Source: Alphaproteobacteria bacterium (GTDB taxonomy: Bacteria; Pseudomonadota; Alphaproteobacteria; UBA7887). From it: a stretch of 49,322 bases of DNA. The notes beneath the pieces were generated by a model, which did no database searches, was not told the origin of the DNA, and saw nothing but the letters and a program-made list of their open reading frames with translations. Within the stretch, counting starts at the first letter, position 1. Every line of letters starts with the position of its first letter. The position numbers were made by a program, and so were the translations under genes. Positions 1-7,822 of the stretch are shown one piece after another. The stretch covers positions 1-49,322 of the forward strand of contig JASLYQ010000022.1 in the NCBI GenBank assembly GCA_030739735.1. The letters are read 5' to 3'.

Positions 1-730
1 GGCCCGCCTCGAGGCGCAACGAATCGCGCGCGCCGAGCCCAGCCGGACCAACCTCCGACAACGCCAGTAGACGCTCCGCCAGAGCCCGGGCGCGGTTGCC
101 GGGAACCGAGATCTCGAAGCCGTCCTCGCCGGTATAGCCCGAGCGGCAGATGAGGCAGGATATGCCGTCAATGGCGAGCCGCGCATTGCCCATGAACCCG
201 AGCTCGGCAGCGGCTGGACAAAGCCGCGCCAACGCCATCACCGCCTGCGGGCCCTGCAGCGCCAGCAACCCAAGTCCTTCGGCGGGCTCGAGGCTGGCGC
301 GATCGCTCAAGCGCTCGCTGATATGGGCGTAGTCCTGGGCCGCGTTGGCCGCGTTGACAATAAGCAGCAGCCGCTCGCCTTCAGGCGGGCGAACAATCAT
401 GAGGTCGTCGATAATACCGCCGTTCTCAGCCAGCAGCAGGGAATAGCGCATACGCCCGGGCGCTAGCCCGCGGATATCGCTCGGCACCAGAGTCTCCAGC
501 AGCCTGGCCACGTCCCCGTCCGCCGCCAGCCAAGCCTGGCCCATATGGGAGACATCGAATAGACCGGCCGCCTCGCGCACGTGGGCATGCTCGGCGAGAA
601 TGCCATCGCCATATTTCACCGGCATGTCCCAGCCGGCGAAGCCAACCATACGCGCACCAAGCGCCTGATGCAGACCGTACAATGGGGTACGCCGTAATTC
701 CGTCTGGGGAGCTAGATCGCTATTGCGCAC
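1..730 (-). CDS. gcvT: Aminomethyltransferase (glycine cleavage T protein), 5' part
   Basis: This is the start of the T-protein gene; the remainder lies outside the window (243 codons of about 370 usual). T protein transfers the methylene carbon of the aminomethyl group held on lipoyl-H protein to tetrahydrofolate and releases ammonia. The reading frame shows the family core: a GFAGWDMP-type segment near residue 30, LFDVSHMG at 57-64, and SGYTGEDGFE near 197-206. I place the start at the GTG at 730 because a GGAGG stands 5 bases upstream and the frame fits the family N-terminus. It follows a tandem glycine riboswitch and a strong promoter, so glycine very probably switches the gene on. No defect is visible in the part present. 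Confidence 0.95.
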   Translation of the reverse strand, partial: MRNSDLAPQTELRRTPLYGLHQALGARMVGFAGWDMPVKYGDGILAEHAHVREAAGLFDVSHMGQAWLAADGDVARLLETLVPSDIRGLAPGRMRYSLLLAENGGIIDDLMIVRPPEGERLLLIVNAANAAQDYAHISERLSDRASLEPAEGLGLLALQGPQAVMALARLCPAAAELGFMGNARLAIDGISCLICRSGYTGEDGFEISVPGNRARALAERLLALSEVGPAGLGARDSLRLEAG

Positions 731-764
731 CGGCGCCTCCGAGCCAGGGGGTGCCACGGCGTGC

Positions 765-955
765 CGTGACCCATGCCCCCTCTGTCTCGAAACCTGAGAG
801 CTTCACCCGCTCGAGGCTTACACCTTCGGTGAGGCTGTGGCGCGTGGTGCACCGATGCCTACTTTCCAGAGGTCGTGCGGCCCTTGCGGTCCGTTTGCCT
901 GAGAGATTCCGGGGCGGTTGCTCCTTCGGCGCCGGCTCGCAGCCGATCTCTCCCG
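765..955 (-). ncRNA. Tandem glycine riboswitch
   Basis: Read on the minus strand there are two glycine-aptamer signatures in a row. The first (about 951-864) has GGGAGAGA, the CGAAGGAGCAA core, ATCTCTCAGGCAAA and CTCTGGAAAG. The second (about 845-771) has CACCGAAGGTGTAAGC, then GCTCTCAGG and ACAGAGGGGG. This arrangement, with a short linker, is the classic gcvT element. Behind it a CACGGC/GCCGTG inverted repeat at 752-772 lies just before the gcvT ribosome-binding site and could act as the expression platform. Two aptamers upstream of gcvT usually mean that glycine activates expression. Confidence 0.93.
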
Positions 956-969
956 CAAGGGATGTGCGA

Positions 970-997
970 AGTGTACGACCTTCACAACCAACGTCAA
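970..997 (-). promoter_or_regulatory. Promoter for the glycine riboswitch-gcvT transcript
   Basis: The minus strand shows TTGACG (992-997), 16 bases, then TACACT (970-975), close to the sigma-70 consensus. It lies between the lipoprotein stop codon and the first aptamer, so transcription would start near 963 just before the riboswitch. Confidence 0.7.
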
Positions 998-1004
998 GCG
1001 TAGC

Positions 1005-1553
1005 TCAGTTTTGATTGCGGCGCTGGAACTCCAATTGGCCACGGTCGAGCAGGAAGCTCACCACCACCTCATATTGCCAGGGTGCGACAGCGGCGCCAGC
1101 GGGAAAGACCAGGCGGATCTCTTCGGGCTCGGACAGCGTGAACAGCTGTCCCGGCACCCGTGCGGCCACCGCGACATCGAAGCGAATGCGCTCGACAACC
1201 CGACGGTCAGGGCCAATCAGAGCAACGAAATAGGGCACTTGATCGCCTTTGGCCAGGGCCGCGGGACCACGCTCGACGCCAACCACCAGGTCGAGATCGA
1301 GCACCATGCGGCTGGCCGGATCATCGTCGTCGTCATACTCGCACGTGACTTCAAGCGACAGGAAGCTGGCCTCTATCTCCAAACCGTTGAGATCAACGAC
1401 GCCGTCGCGGAAGCGAGCGTAGCGCTCACCCTCGGCCAGCACGCGCACCTGCGGGCAGGGCAGTTGCACTGATTCGCCGCTGAAGATGGCCATGGGGTCG
1501 CACGCTACAAGCAGCGGCAGAAGCAGGAGCAAAAATACTAAGCATCTGGGCAT
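1005..1553 (-). CDS. Small lipoprotein of unknown function
   Basis: A 182-residue protein with a short positive start, a leucine-rich stretch (residues 5-16) and a lipobox ending LVAC, with the lipidated cysteine at 18. It is therefore probably anchored in a membrane facing the periplasm. The mature part is acidic (an EYDDDDD run near residue 75), lacks further membrane segments and reads as a compact beta-rich domain; I recognise no named family. Its start codon lies 2 bases after the stop of the CDGSH protein gene, so the two are probably co-transcribed. The function cannot be inferred from the sequence. Confidence 0.75.
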   Translation of the reverse strand: MPRCLVFLLLLLPLLVACDPMAIFSGESVQLPCPQVRVLAEGERYARFRDGVVDLNGLEIEASFLSLEVTCEYDDDDDPASRMVLDLDLVVGVERGPAALAKGDQVPYFVALIGPDRRVVERIRFDVAVAARVPGQLFTLSEPEEIRLVFPAGAAVAPWQYEVVVSFLLDRGQLEFQRRNQN

Positions 1554-1555
1554 GG

Positions 1556-1795
1556 TCAGACTGCCTCGTGGCTACCATCGCATTCCGGCACCATTCCCGT
1601 ATATTTGCAACCGCATAGCCACATGGTCTCATCCTTGGTCGCCTTCCAAACAATCGGCCTGATATCAGTTCCCTTATGCGTGCTACCGCAAAACGGCTGC
1701 TCGGCGCCCCGGCCACAGGCACACCAGGCATAGGACTTGCCCATTTTCACCTTAACCTTGTTGGGACCCCGTTGCGCAATGCGCGGCTTGGTCAT
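1556..1795 (-). CDS. Double CDGSH-type iron-sulfur protein
   Basis: A 79-residue protein with two CDGSH iron-sulfur binding motifs. The first has C25, C27, C36 and H40 (ending CGSTH, so the aspartate after the third cysteine is replaced by glycine). The second has C61, C63, C72 and H76 in the canonical ECDGSH form. Each three-Cys one-His set would hold a [2Fe-2S] cluster, as in mitoNEET-like proteins; the role is presumed to be electron or cluster transfer in the cytoplasm. It runs directly into the downstream lipoprotein gene. The family call is firm, the physiological role is unknown. Confidence 0.9.
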   Translation of the reverse strand: MTKPRIAQRGPNKVKVKMGKSYAWCACGRGAEQPFCGSTHKGTDIRPIVWKATKDETMWLCGCKYTGMVPECDGSHEAV

Positions 1796-1899
1796 GAATC
1801 ATTTTTCTTAGGCGAGTTCGGCCCGAGTATCGCACAGGGCCGGCGGCAGACAAGCACAGACACCTCCCCAGACCGGGCTTTTTGGCGTACAAGGCGGGC

Positions 1900-2862
1900 G
1901 TGGCTGTCTACACCGACATAGCCGACGCGGAGCTACGCGCCTTCCTCGCTGATTACGATATCGGCGAGCTAGTTTCTGTCATTGGCATTGCCGAAGGCGT
2001 CGAGAACTCGAACTACCTGCTCATCACCGATCGAGACCGCCACATCCTGACGCTCTACGAGAAGCGCGTGGCGCGCGACGACCTGCCTTTCTTCCTCGGC
2101 CTAATGCACCATCTTTCGACCCGCGGCATCGCCTGCCCAACACCGCTAGCGACACGTGATGGCACCACGCTGCGCGAGCTGGTCGGGCGGCCGGCCGTGA
2201 TCGTAAGCTTCCTCGACGGGGTCTGGCCACGGCGCATCTGGCCCGAGCATTGCCAATCGTTGGGCCAAGCGCTGGCCCGCTTCCACATGGCCGGGCAGGA
2301 TTATGACGGCCAGCGCGCCAACGACCTCTCCATTGTCGGCTTCCGGCCGTTGTTCGAGCACTCGCGGGCTCGCGCCAGTGAGGTGAGCCCGGGGTTAGCC
2401 GACGAGATCGACGGCGAGATCACGGCGCTCGAAGCGGACTGGCCCAGCGATCTGCCACAAGGGGTCATCCATGCCGACCTTTTCCCCGACAATGTCTTCT
2501 TCGCGGACGGCGCAGTCAGCGGCCTGATCGACTTCTATTTTTCCTGCAACGATTTCTTCGCGTACGATATCGCCATCTGCCTCAATGCCTGGTGCTTCGA
2601 GGTCGACGGTGATTTTAACGTAACCAAGGCACGACATCTGCTGCGGGCCTACCGCAGCCTGCGTCCCTTTTTGCCGGCCGAGCTAACGGCATTGCCGTTG
2701 CTTTGCCGCGGCGCAGCCATGCGCTTTTTGCTCACCCGCCTACACGACTGGCTGCACATATCGGAGAACGCTTTGGTCTCGCCCAAGGACCCCATGGAAT
2801 TCTTGCGCATCCTCCGCTTCCACCGCAGCGTTGCCGGCAGCGGCGAATACGGACTCGACTGA
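1900..2862 (+). CDS. thrB: Homoserine kinase (ThrB2, choline-kinase fold)
   Basis: Phosphorylates homoserine with ATP, giving the substrate of threonine synthase (thrC, also in this window). The 320-residue frame matches the alphaproteobacterial ThrB family in length. HADLFPDN at 191-198 is the catalytic loop and LIDFYFSC at 209-216 carries the metal-binding aspartate, as in aminoglycoside and choline kinase-type folds. I choose the GTG at 1900 because it yields the family N-terminus MAVYTDI; a TTG 18 bases earlier is the other option. rnhA starts one base after the stop codon, which suggests one transcript. Confidence 0.95.
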   Translation: MAVYTDIADAELRAFLADYDIGELVSVIGIAEGVENSNYLLITDRDRHILTLYEKRVARDDLPFFLGLMHHLSTRGIACPTPLATRDGTTLRELVGRPAVIVSFLDGVWPRRIWPEHCQSLGQALARFHMAGQDYDGQRANDLSIVGFRPLFEHSRARASEVSPGLADEIDGEITALEADWPSDLPQGVIHADLFPDNVFFADGAVSGLIDFYFSCNDFFAYDIAICLNAWCFEVDGDFNVTKARHLLRAYRSLRPFLPAELTALPLLCRGAAMRFLLTRLHDWLHISENALVSPKDPMEFLRILRFHRSVAGSGEYGLD

Positions 2863-2863
2863 G

Positions 2864-3313
2864 ATGGCGGACGACGAGGTCGTCAAGATCTATACGGACG
2901 GCGCCTGTTCGGGCAATCCGGGTCCCGGCGGCTGGGGTGTCGTGCTGCGCTATGGCGAGGCGGAGAAGGAGCTTTACGGCGGCGAGCCCGCGACCACCAA
3001 CAACCGCATGGAGATGACCGCCGCAATCGAGGCGTTAGGCGCGCTAACGCGGCCCATGCAGGTGCACCTACACACGGATTCGACCTATCTGCGCAACGGC
3101 ATCACCGAATGGGTCACCACTTGGAAAGCCAATGGCTGGCGCACAAAAGCGGGCAAGCCGGTCGCCAATGTCGACCTTTGGCAGTCCCTCGATACGCTGG
3201 TGACCGGACACGACATCACCTGGCTCTGGGTCAAGGCCCACGACGGCGACGAAGGCAACGAGCGTGCCGATACCCTCGCCCGTCTCGGCGTCGAGCAGGT
3301 CAAACCAAAATAG
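2864..3313 (+). CDS. rnhA: Ribonuclease HI
   Basis: Cuts the RNA strand of RNA-DNA hybrids, for example Okazaki primers and R-loops. The 149-residue protein keeps the catalytic set: D12 in [12 protein letters not shown]50 in NNRMEM, D72 in HTDSTY, H126 in VKAHDG and D136 in NERAD. The ATG at 2864 is chosen because it begins one base after the thrB stop and gives the usual family length. The thrB-rnhA pair, with peroxiredoxin nearby, is a conserved alphaproteobacterial neighbourhood; here the peroxiredoxin faces the other way. Confidence 0.97.
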   Translation: MADDEVVKIYTDGACSGNPGPGGWGVVLRYGEAEKELYGGEPATTNNRMEMTAAIEALGALTRPMQVHLHTDSTYLRNGITEWVTTWKANGWRTKAGKPVANVDLWQSLDTLVTGHDITWLWVKAHDGDEGNERADTLARLGVEQVKPK

Positions 3314-3340
3314 GTCGAGAGAACGAAAGATCCGCAGAGG

Positions 3341-3475
3341 GCGCCTTAAGTTGATGGTGAGTGAGTCGCATTTTTGGCGCGCCAGTCAAAAATACGAAGC
3401 GCCTATCTTAGGTCGGCCATGGACCCTTGACTGGCTTGTCGGATATGGCGAATGGCGACCATCGACTTAAGGCGC
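3341..3475. repeat. Nested inverted repeat, possible MITE or hairpin element
   Basis: An 18-base arm at 3341-3358 is repeated in inverted form at 3458-3475 with one mismatch. Inside it a perfect 9-base inverted pair (GCCAGTCAA at 3381-3389, TTGACTGGC at 3427-3435) and a small GGTC/GACC apex (3411-3425) follow. The spacers between outer and middle arms are 22 bases on both sides, as if a longer palindrome has diverged. It fills the gap between the convergent rnhA and peroxiredoxin genes. It could be a small mobile palindromic element or a two-way transcription end; there is no long T-tract. Confidence 0.6.
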
Positions 3476-3490
3476 GGGCCGCACTCGCTT

Positions 3491-3973
3491 TTAAAGCATC
3501 GCCAGAATTCTCTCGGCCGCGGAGACATCCAGCCCGGTGCCATCCTCGACCGCGAGATGCTTGACCACGCCGTCGTCGACGATCATGGCATAGCGCTGCG
3601 AGCGCACGCCAAAGCCGATGCCGCTGCCGTCAAGCATCAAGTCCACGGCGCGGGTGAAGTCAGCATTGCCGTCAGCCAGCATCAGCACCGAATCGCCGAC
3701 ACCGAGATCCCTGCCCCAGGCATCCATGACGAAGGCGTCGTTGACGGAGACACAGGCAATGGCCTCGACACCCCTGCCCTTGAGCGCCTCGGCATTCTCG
3801 ATAAAGCCCGGCACGTGTTTGGACGAGCAGGTCGGCGTAAAGGCGCCCGGCAAGGCGAATAGCACCACTTTCTTGCCACCCAGAAGCTCGTCGGTGGATA
3901 CCTCTTTGATGCCATCCGTGGTCATCTGCCGCAGGGTGATGGACGGAACCGTGTCACCTACCTTGATCGTCAT
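3491..3973 (-). CDS. Peroxiredoxin, Prx5-type (AhpC/TSA fold)
   Basis: A 160-residue thiol peroxidase that reduces hydrogen and organic peroxides. The active-site motif PGAFTPTCS places the peroxidatic cysteine at 49; R127 sits where the family has its catalytic arginine. C74 is the only other cysteine, so the resolving thiol is unclear and glutathione/glutaredoxin or an atypical route is possible. I start at the ATG at 3973, preceded by GAGAGGG, giving MTIKVGD; an upstream TTG-type start adds 17 unlikely residues. It follows the DsbD-like gene in the same direction with a 93-base gap, so a shared redox transcript is plausible. Confidence 0.95.
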   Translation of the reverse strand: MTIKVGDTVPSITLRQMTTDGIKEVSTDELLGGKKVVLFALPGAFTPTCSSKHVPGFIENAEALKGRGVEAIACVSVNDAFVMDAWGRDLGVGDSVLMLADGNADFTRAVDLMLDGSGIGFGVRSQRYAMIVDDGVVKHLAVEDGTGLDVSAAERILAML

Positions 3974-4066
3974 AAATATGCCCTCTCTGGCTCGCTGACC
4001 CACTGCCGGTCGGTTGAGAGTCATAGACGATCAATGCTCGCGGCCCAAACCCCAAAATGATTTGGG

Positions 4067-6172
4067 TTATACGTCTCCCGCAGCGTCCAGCGCCTCAAGC
4101 ACGGCTCCCGTGCTTAGCAATTCCGGCAGCACCAGGCCATAGCGGCTGGCCGGGCCGTAGACCACGTTAAAGGGAATGCCGTAGCGTCCGAAGCTCGCCA
4201 GATAGGTGGCGATGGCCGGATCAGGCCGCGTCCAGTCAGCGCGCATACAGACCACAGCGGACCCTTCTAAGCGCGCACGCACCGCCGCATCAGCAATGAC
4301 CAGGCGCTTATTGACCTTGCAGGTGACGCACCAGTCGGCAGTGACATCGACAAAGACCGTCTTGCCGGCTGCTACCGCCTCCCCGATCGCGACAATGTCG
4401 AAAGGTTGCCAGGATACGGCTGTCATCTCGTCGCCACCGCGCCCGCCGGCAGTCAACAGCCAGCCCGGCACGGCAAAGGCGAAGATCAGTGCCAACGCCA
4501 TCGCGCCAAGTGCAGCACGCGCCTTCTCCGGGCGCGCTTGGCGCAGCCAGCACAGCGCCCCGAGCGCGACCACCGCAACGGCGGCCCCGAACGCGACCGA
4601 GAGCCCGGCAACGCCCTCAAGCACCCAAAGCAACCAGACCACCGTCGCCACCAAAGCAAGGGCCAGAATGCAGCGCAAACGCAGCATCCACGGCCCCGGC
4701 CGTGGCAGGCCAGTAGCCAGGCCGGGAAAGACGGCGACGAGCAGATAGGGGGCTGCCATACCGATCCCGAGGGCCACAAATACGGCGAAGATCTCGGGCG
4801 CCCCGCGGACCAAGGCAAAACCGACGGCAGTGCCGAGAAAGGGTGCCGAGCAGGGCGTCGCCAGCAGCGTCGCAAAAGCGCCGGTGATGAAGTTGCCGAC
4901 CAGGCCACCGGCGCTCTTCCCTTGGCTGCCAGCCGCCAGGCCGAGATCGCCAAGCCAGCCCGGCAGGCGCATCTCGAACAGACCAACGAGGTTGAAGGCA
5001 AACAGCCCCACCACCAGCACTAGGAAGATGAGAAACAGCGGTTGCTGGAACTGGATGCCCCAGCCGACTGCGCCGCCGGCCAACTTGACCGCGACCGCGG
5101 TGGCGGCGAGCAGCAAAAACGAGGCGACGATACCCGCGGCCGAAGCCAGAAAGCCGAGCGAGACCCGGCGCCGCTCGCCGCCACCATGGCTGATGGCTCC
5201 CAGGATTTTAAGCGACAACACAGGCAGTACGCAGGGCATCAGATTGAGGATCAGACCGCCCAACAGGGCAAGCCCAAGGATGGCCCATAGCGAGGTTTTG
5301 GCAGTGCTCACGACCGGCGGCGCAGAAACCGCGGCAACGGTCAAAGGAAAGCTAACGGCGCGGTCTCCATCAACCAAAGTGACGGCGACTTCCTGGCCAA
5401 CCAGGTCGCGGTCGCCCCGTGCCTCCACCGCCACTTGAAGGCGCGCCTCAGTGCGGTCGCCCGACAGGCTGGCGACGCTTGCGGACAGGCGATAGCGGCT
5501 CGAGGCCTCGACGAACAAATCCGGTGCCGAGAATGGTACCGGCGAGCGCGCTACCACAAGTAACGTCTGCGCCGGTGGCTGCCCCACCGCGCCGGCTGCC
5601 GCAATCTCGACGGCCGCCGCTTCGGGCACGCCGGGAACGCGTGCGGCGTTGCGCTCGATAAGCTGGAAAAAAGGCGACGGCGCCGCCGGCCCCACCGGGA
5701 GCGTGAGGGAGAGCACCGCTGTCATCGGCACGCAGACCACCTCGCAGGCCTGGTAGTCAACCGTAGCGCGAACAGTTACGGGCGCGCCAGGGCGTGCCGG
5801 AATCACGGTTAGCGGCAGCACCACCTGATTCTTGTAGCCCACGGTCTCCAGTCCAGCGGCCTCGTGGAAGCGTTGTGGCGCCGGCCAGTGGAGCACCGTC
5901 TCGACGATGTTCTCAGATCCCGCCAGATCGAGGCGCGGCGGCGAGCCAGAATCGCCGGGGCTGCGCCAATAAATCTTCCAGCCCGGATTGAGCTGGAACT
6001 GCAGGCCGAGTTGCAGCCGTGCCGCATCGCCAACTGCCAGTGTCGCGGATAGTAGGCGCACTTGGCTGACGTCGCTGCTGGCCCAGGGCGAAGAGGCGGC
6101 AAGCGCCGGCCCGGCGCCGAACAGCAGAAGCACCCCCAAGCTTGCGCGAAAGTGTTTTTGTGTCCACGTCAT
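4067..6172 (-). CDS. DsbD/ScsB-type thiol:disulfide interchange protein
   Basis: A 701-residue inner-membrane protein that carries electrons from cytoplasmic thioredoxin to periplasmic partners. It has a signal peptide (residues 1-25), an N-terminal periplasmic domain with C143 and C147 (ACEVVC), about eight membrane segments from 293 to 572 with the paired cysteines C314 (NLMPCVLPV) and C441 (ATPCSAPF), and a C-terminal thioredoxin domain with WCVTC (C615, C618). The N-terminal domain resembles the DsbC/ScsB type more than E. coli DsbD. The peroxiredoxin gene downstream could be linked functionally. The family call is secure; the periplasmic target is not known. Confidence 0.93.
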   Translation of the reverse strand: MTWTQKHFRASLGVLLLFGAGPALAASSPWASSDVSQVRLLSATLAVGDAARLQLGLQFQLNPGWKIYWRSPGDSGSPPRLDLAGSENIVETVLHWPAPQRFHEAAGLETVGYKNQVVLPLTVIPARPGAPVTVRATVDYQACEVVCVPMTAVLSLTLPVGPAAPSPFFQLIERNAARVPGVPEAAAVEIAAAGAVGQPPAQTLLVVARSPVPFSAPDLFVEASSRYRLSASVASLSGDRTEARLQVAVEARGDRDLVGQEVAVTLVDGDRAVSFPLTVAAVSAPPVVSTAKTSLWAILGLALLGGLILNLMPCVLPVLSLKILGAISHGGGERRRVSLGFLASAAGIVASFLLLAATAVAVKLAGGAVGWGIQFQQPLFLIFLVLVVGLFAFNLVGLFEMRLPGWLGDLGLAAGSQGKSAGGLVGNFITGAFATLLATPCSAPFLGTAVGFALVRGAPEIFAVFVALGIGMAAPYLLVAVFPGLATGLPRPGPWMLRLRCILALALVATVVWLLWVLEGVAGLSVAFGAAVAVVALGALCWLRQARPEKARAALGAMALALIFAFAVPGWLLTAGGRGGDEMTAVSWQPFDIVAIGEAVAAGKTVFVDVTADWCVTCKVNKRLVIADAAVRARLEGSAVVCMRADWTRPDPAIATYLASFGRYGIPFNVVYGPASRYGLVLPELLSTGAVLEALDAAGDV

Positions 6173-6253
6173 TGTGTGAGACTATACACAGGATCGCCCC
6201 AGCACACGGGGTAAAGCCCTTGCACAATCGCGCAACCCGGCGTTCGTGCCAAC

Positions 6254-6847
6254 ATGGTGGAGGCAAAGGCAGGCTTGAGCGACCAGGAAGGCTATCTCCC
6301 GGGACATCTGCTTATCGCCATGCCGCAGATGAGCGACCCGCGCTTCGAGCACGGTGTCGTCTACATGTGCGCCCATAATGCCGACGGCGCCATGGGTCTG
6401 ATGATCAACAAGCTGGTCGACGCGCTGTCTTTCTCCGATCTGTTGAAGCAAATGCAGCTATCGGGCGCCGACGAGGGTCTCGACGACCGCGTCCAAGTAC
6501 ATTTCGGCGGTCCCGTGGAATCGGCGCGCGGCTTCGTGCTGCACACCCCAGACTATGTCAGTGATGCAACGCTGCGCGTCAGCGAAGATTTTGCCATGAC
6601 CTCGACCATCGACGTGCTGCGCTCGATCGCCCGCGGCAATGGCCCGGGCAAAGCCATGCTGGCGCTCGGCTATGCCGGCTGGGCGCCCGGCCAACTCGAC
6701 GACGAAATCCAGCAGAACGGCTGGCTACATGTGGCGGCCGACCACGACCTCGTCTTCGGTCGCGAGCACGACAGTAAATGGCAAAGCGCTGTCGCCAAGG
6801 TCGGCATCGACCTCGCCCTGCTCTCTGGCGAAGCCGGGCATGCCTGA
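6254..6847 (+). CDS. YqgE/AlgH family protein (UPF0301)
   Basis: A 197-residue protein of the YqgE/AlgH family. The signatures visible are GHLLIAMPQM near residue 16, HNADGAMGLMIN near 41, FGGPVES near 81 and GYAGWAPGQL near 138. The family is widespread in proteobacteria; its biochemical role is not settled and the AlgH link to alginate regulation is not general. It is divergent from the DsbD-like gene with an 81-base gap that must hold both promoters, and convergent with the GNAT gene across an AT-rich spacer. The start at the ATG at 6254 lacks a clear ribosome-binding site. Confidence 0.92.
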   Translation: MVEAKAGLSDQEGYLPGHLLIAMPQMSDPRFEHGVVYMCAHNADGAMGLMINKLVDALSFSDLLKQMQLSGADEGLDDRVQVHFGGPVESARGFVLHTPDYVSDATLRVSEDFAMTSTIDVLRSIARGNGPGKAMLALGYAGWAPGQLDDEIQQNGWLHVAADHDLVFGREHDSKWQSAVAKVGIDLALLSGEAGHA

Positions 6848-6864
6848 GCCTTATATCTGGTGGC

Positions 6865-6949
6865 GGTTTCTTATTTTTCATGAATGTTCGATTTATTATC
6901 AATATGTTAAAATTAATGATTATCTCGATATTCAAAATTATCTGAAACC
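6865..6949. repeat. AT-rich imperfect palindrome between convergent genes
   Basis: GGTTTC at 6865-6870 is mirrored by GAAACC at 6944-6949, and the AT-rich inner arms also match with small gaps (TGAAT..TCGA near 6880 against TCGATATTCA near 6925). The island is far more AT-rich than its surroundings. It lies just after yqgE and before the end of the GNAT gene. It may be a two-way terminator or the remnant of an insertion. A smaller GGGAAA/TTTCCC hairpin follows at 6990-7007. Confidence 0.45.
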
Positions 6950-7061
6950 CCACGTATTTAACAAGTAACTGTCACCACTCTGTGCTGCGGGGAAAGATTT
7001 ATTTCCCACCAAACCCAACTGAGACTTTCATTTGTCGATCGGGCGTTTGCGAGATATCAGC

Positions 7062-7757
7062 TCAGCTTCCGCCAGCGCCGAGCTTAAGGCTCGCAGTGCG
7101 GGCCAGAACTTCATTGACCTCAGCCTTGAAGCGCCGCGCCGCGCGCTTGGGCGCTTCGGCCGCCGTCAGTGGCCGGGCATCAGTATTAAGCATGGCATAG
7201 ATCACATGGTCGCGCCATTCGCCGTTGATACGCAGGTAGCGCCGGGCAAAACCTTCCTCCGTGAAGCCGACCTTTCCCAGCACCCGCCGACTGGCCGTAT
7301 TGTGCGGCAAGCAAGCGGCGGATAGCCGTTGCAGGCGCAGCCGGTCGAAAGCGAAAGGCAGCACGCCGGCAACGGCCTCGGTCATATAGCCTTGGCCGGT
7401 ATGGGGCTGGCCCATCCAATAGCCGATGCTAGCGCTCTGGCTGTTGCCGCGGCGTACATGGTTGAGCGAGATGCCCCCGACCAGTGCACCGTCGGTGGCG
7501 CGGAACATGAGCAGCGCGTAGCCAACATCGGCCTGGGCGTTCATAGCATAGGCCTTGAGGCGCCGCGCGAAGGCCTTGCGGGTCAGCGTATCGGGCGCCC
7601 AGGTCGGCTCCCAGGGTTGCAAGAAGGCGCGGCTTTCCTCACGCAGGGCCGCCCAGCGCCGCCAGTCTGAGCGCGCAGGTGGCCGCAGATAGACCCGCCC
7701 TGCCGGCAGCGGTCGGCTGCGCATTAGCTCGCTTAGCGACTTCACCAGGCCCTTCAT
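7062..7757 (-). CDS. GNAT acetyltransferase, RimJ/RimL type
   Basis: A 231-residue acetyl-CoA-dependent N-acetyltransferase of the RimJ group, which acetylates N-terminal alanine or serine of ribosomal proteins; the true substrate here is unknown. The acetyl-CoA pyrophosphate loop reads QPHTGQGYMTEA, followed by the typical RLSAACLPHNTASRRVLGKVGF segment. I take the ATG at 7757, with GAGGAG seven bases upstream; the open frame continues upstream, but that part overlaps the M16 peptidase gene. The order thrC, M16 peptidase, GNAT on one strand is common in alphaproteobacteria. Confidence 0.93.
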   Translation of the reverse strand: MKGLVKSLSELMRSRPLPAGRVYLRPPARSDWRRWAALREESRAFLQPWEPTWAPDTLTRKAFARRLKAYAMNAQADVGYALLMFRATDGALVGGISLNHVRRGNSQSASIGYWMGQPHTGQGYMTEAVAGVLPFAFDRLRLQRLSAACLPHNTASRRVLGKVGFTEEGFARRYLRINGEWRDHVIYAMLNTDARPLTAAEAPKRAARRFKAEVNEVLARTASLKLGAGGS

Positions 7758-7822
7758 GCCCATGCTCCTCAGCAACGACGAGACAAACTTATCACGCGGC
7801 GCGCACCTCCTGCCAGCCGGGC

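Noticed and set aside
918-1472. Long + strand frame opposite the lipoprotein and riboswitch
   Set aside because: It is the complement of a lipoprotein with a clear lipobox and of a conserved riboswitch, and has no recognisable motif.
4048-4068. AACCCC/GGGTT hairpin at the DsbD stop codon
   Set aside because: Short stem with mismatched spacing and no T-tract, so not called a terminator.
4206-5438. Several + strand frames opposite the DsbD-like gene
   Set aside because: They mirror a long, well-supported membrane protein in GC-rich DNA and have repetitive, low-complexity composition.
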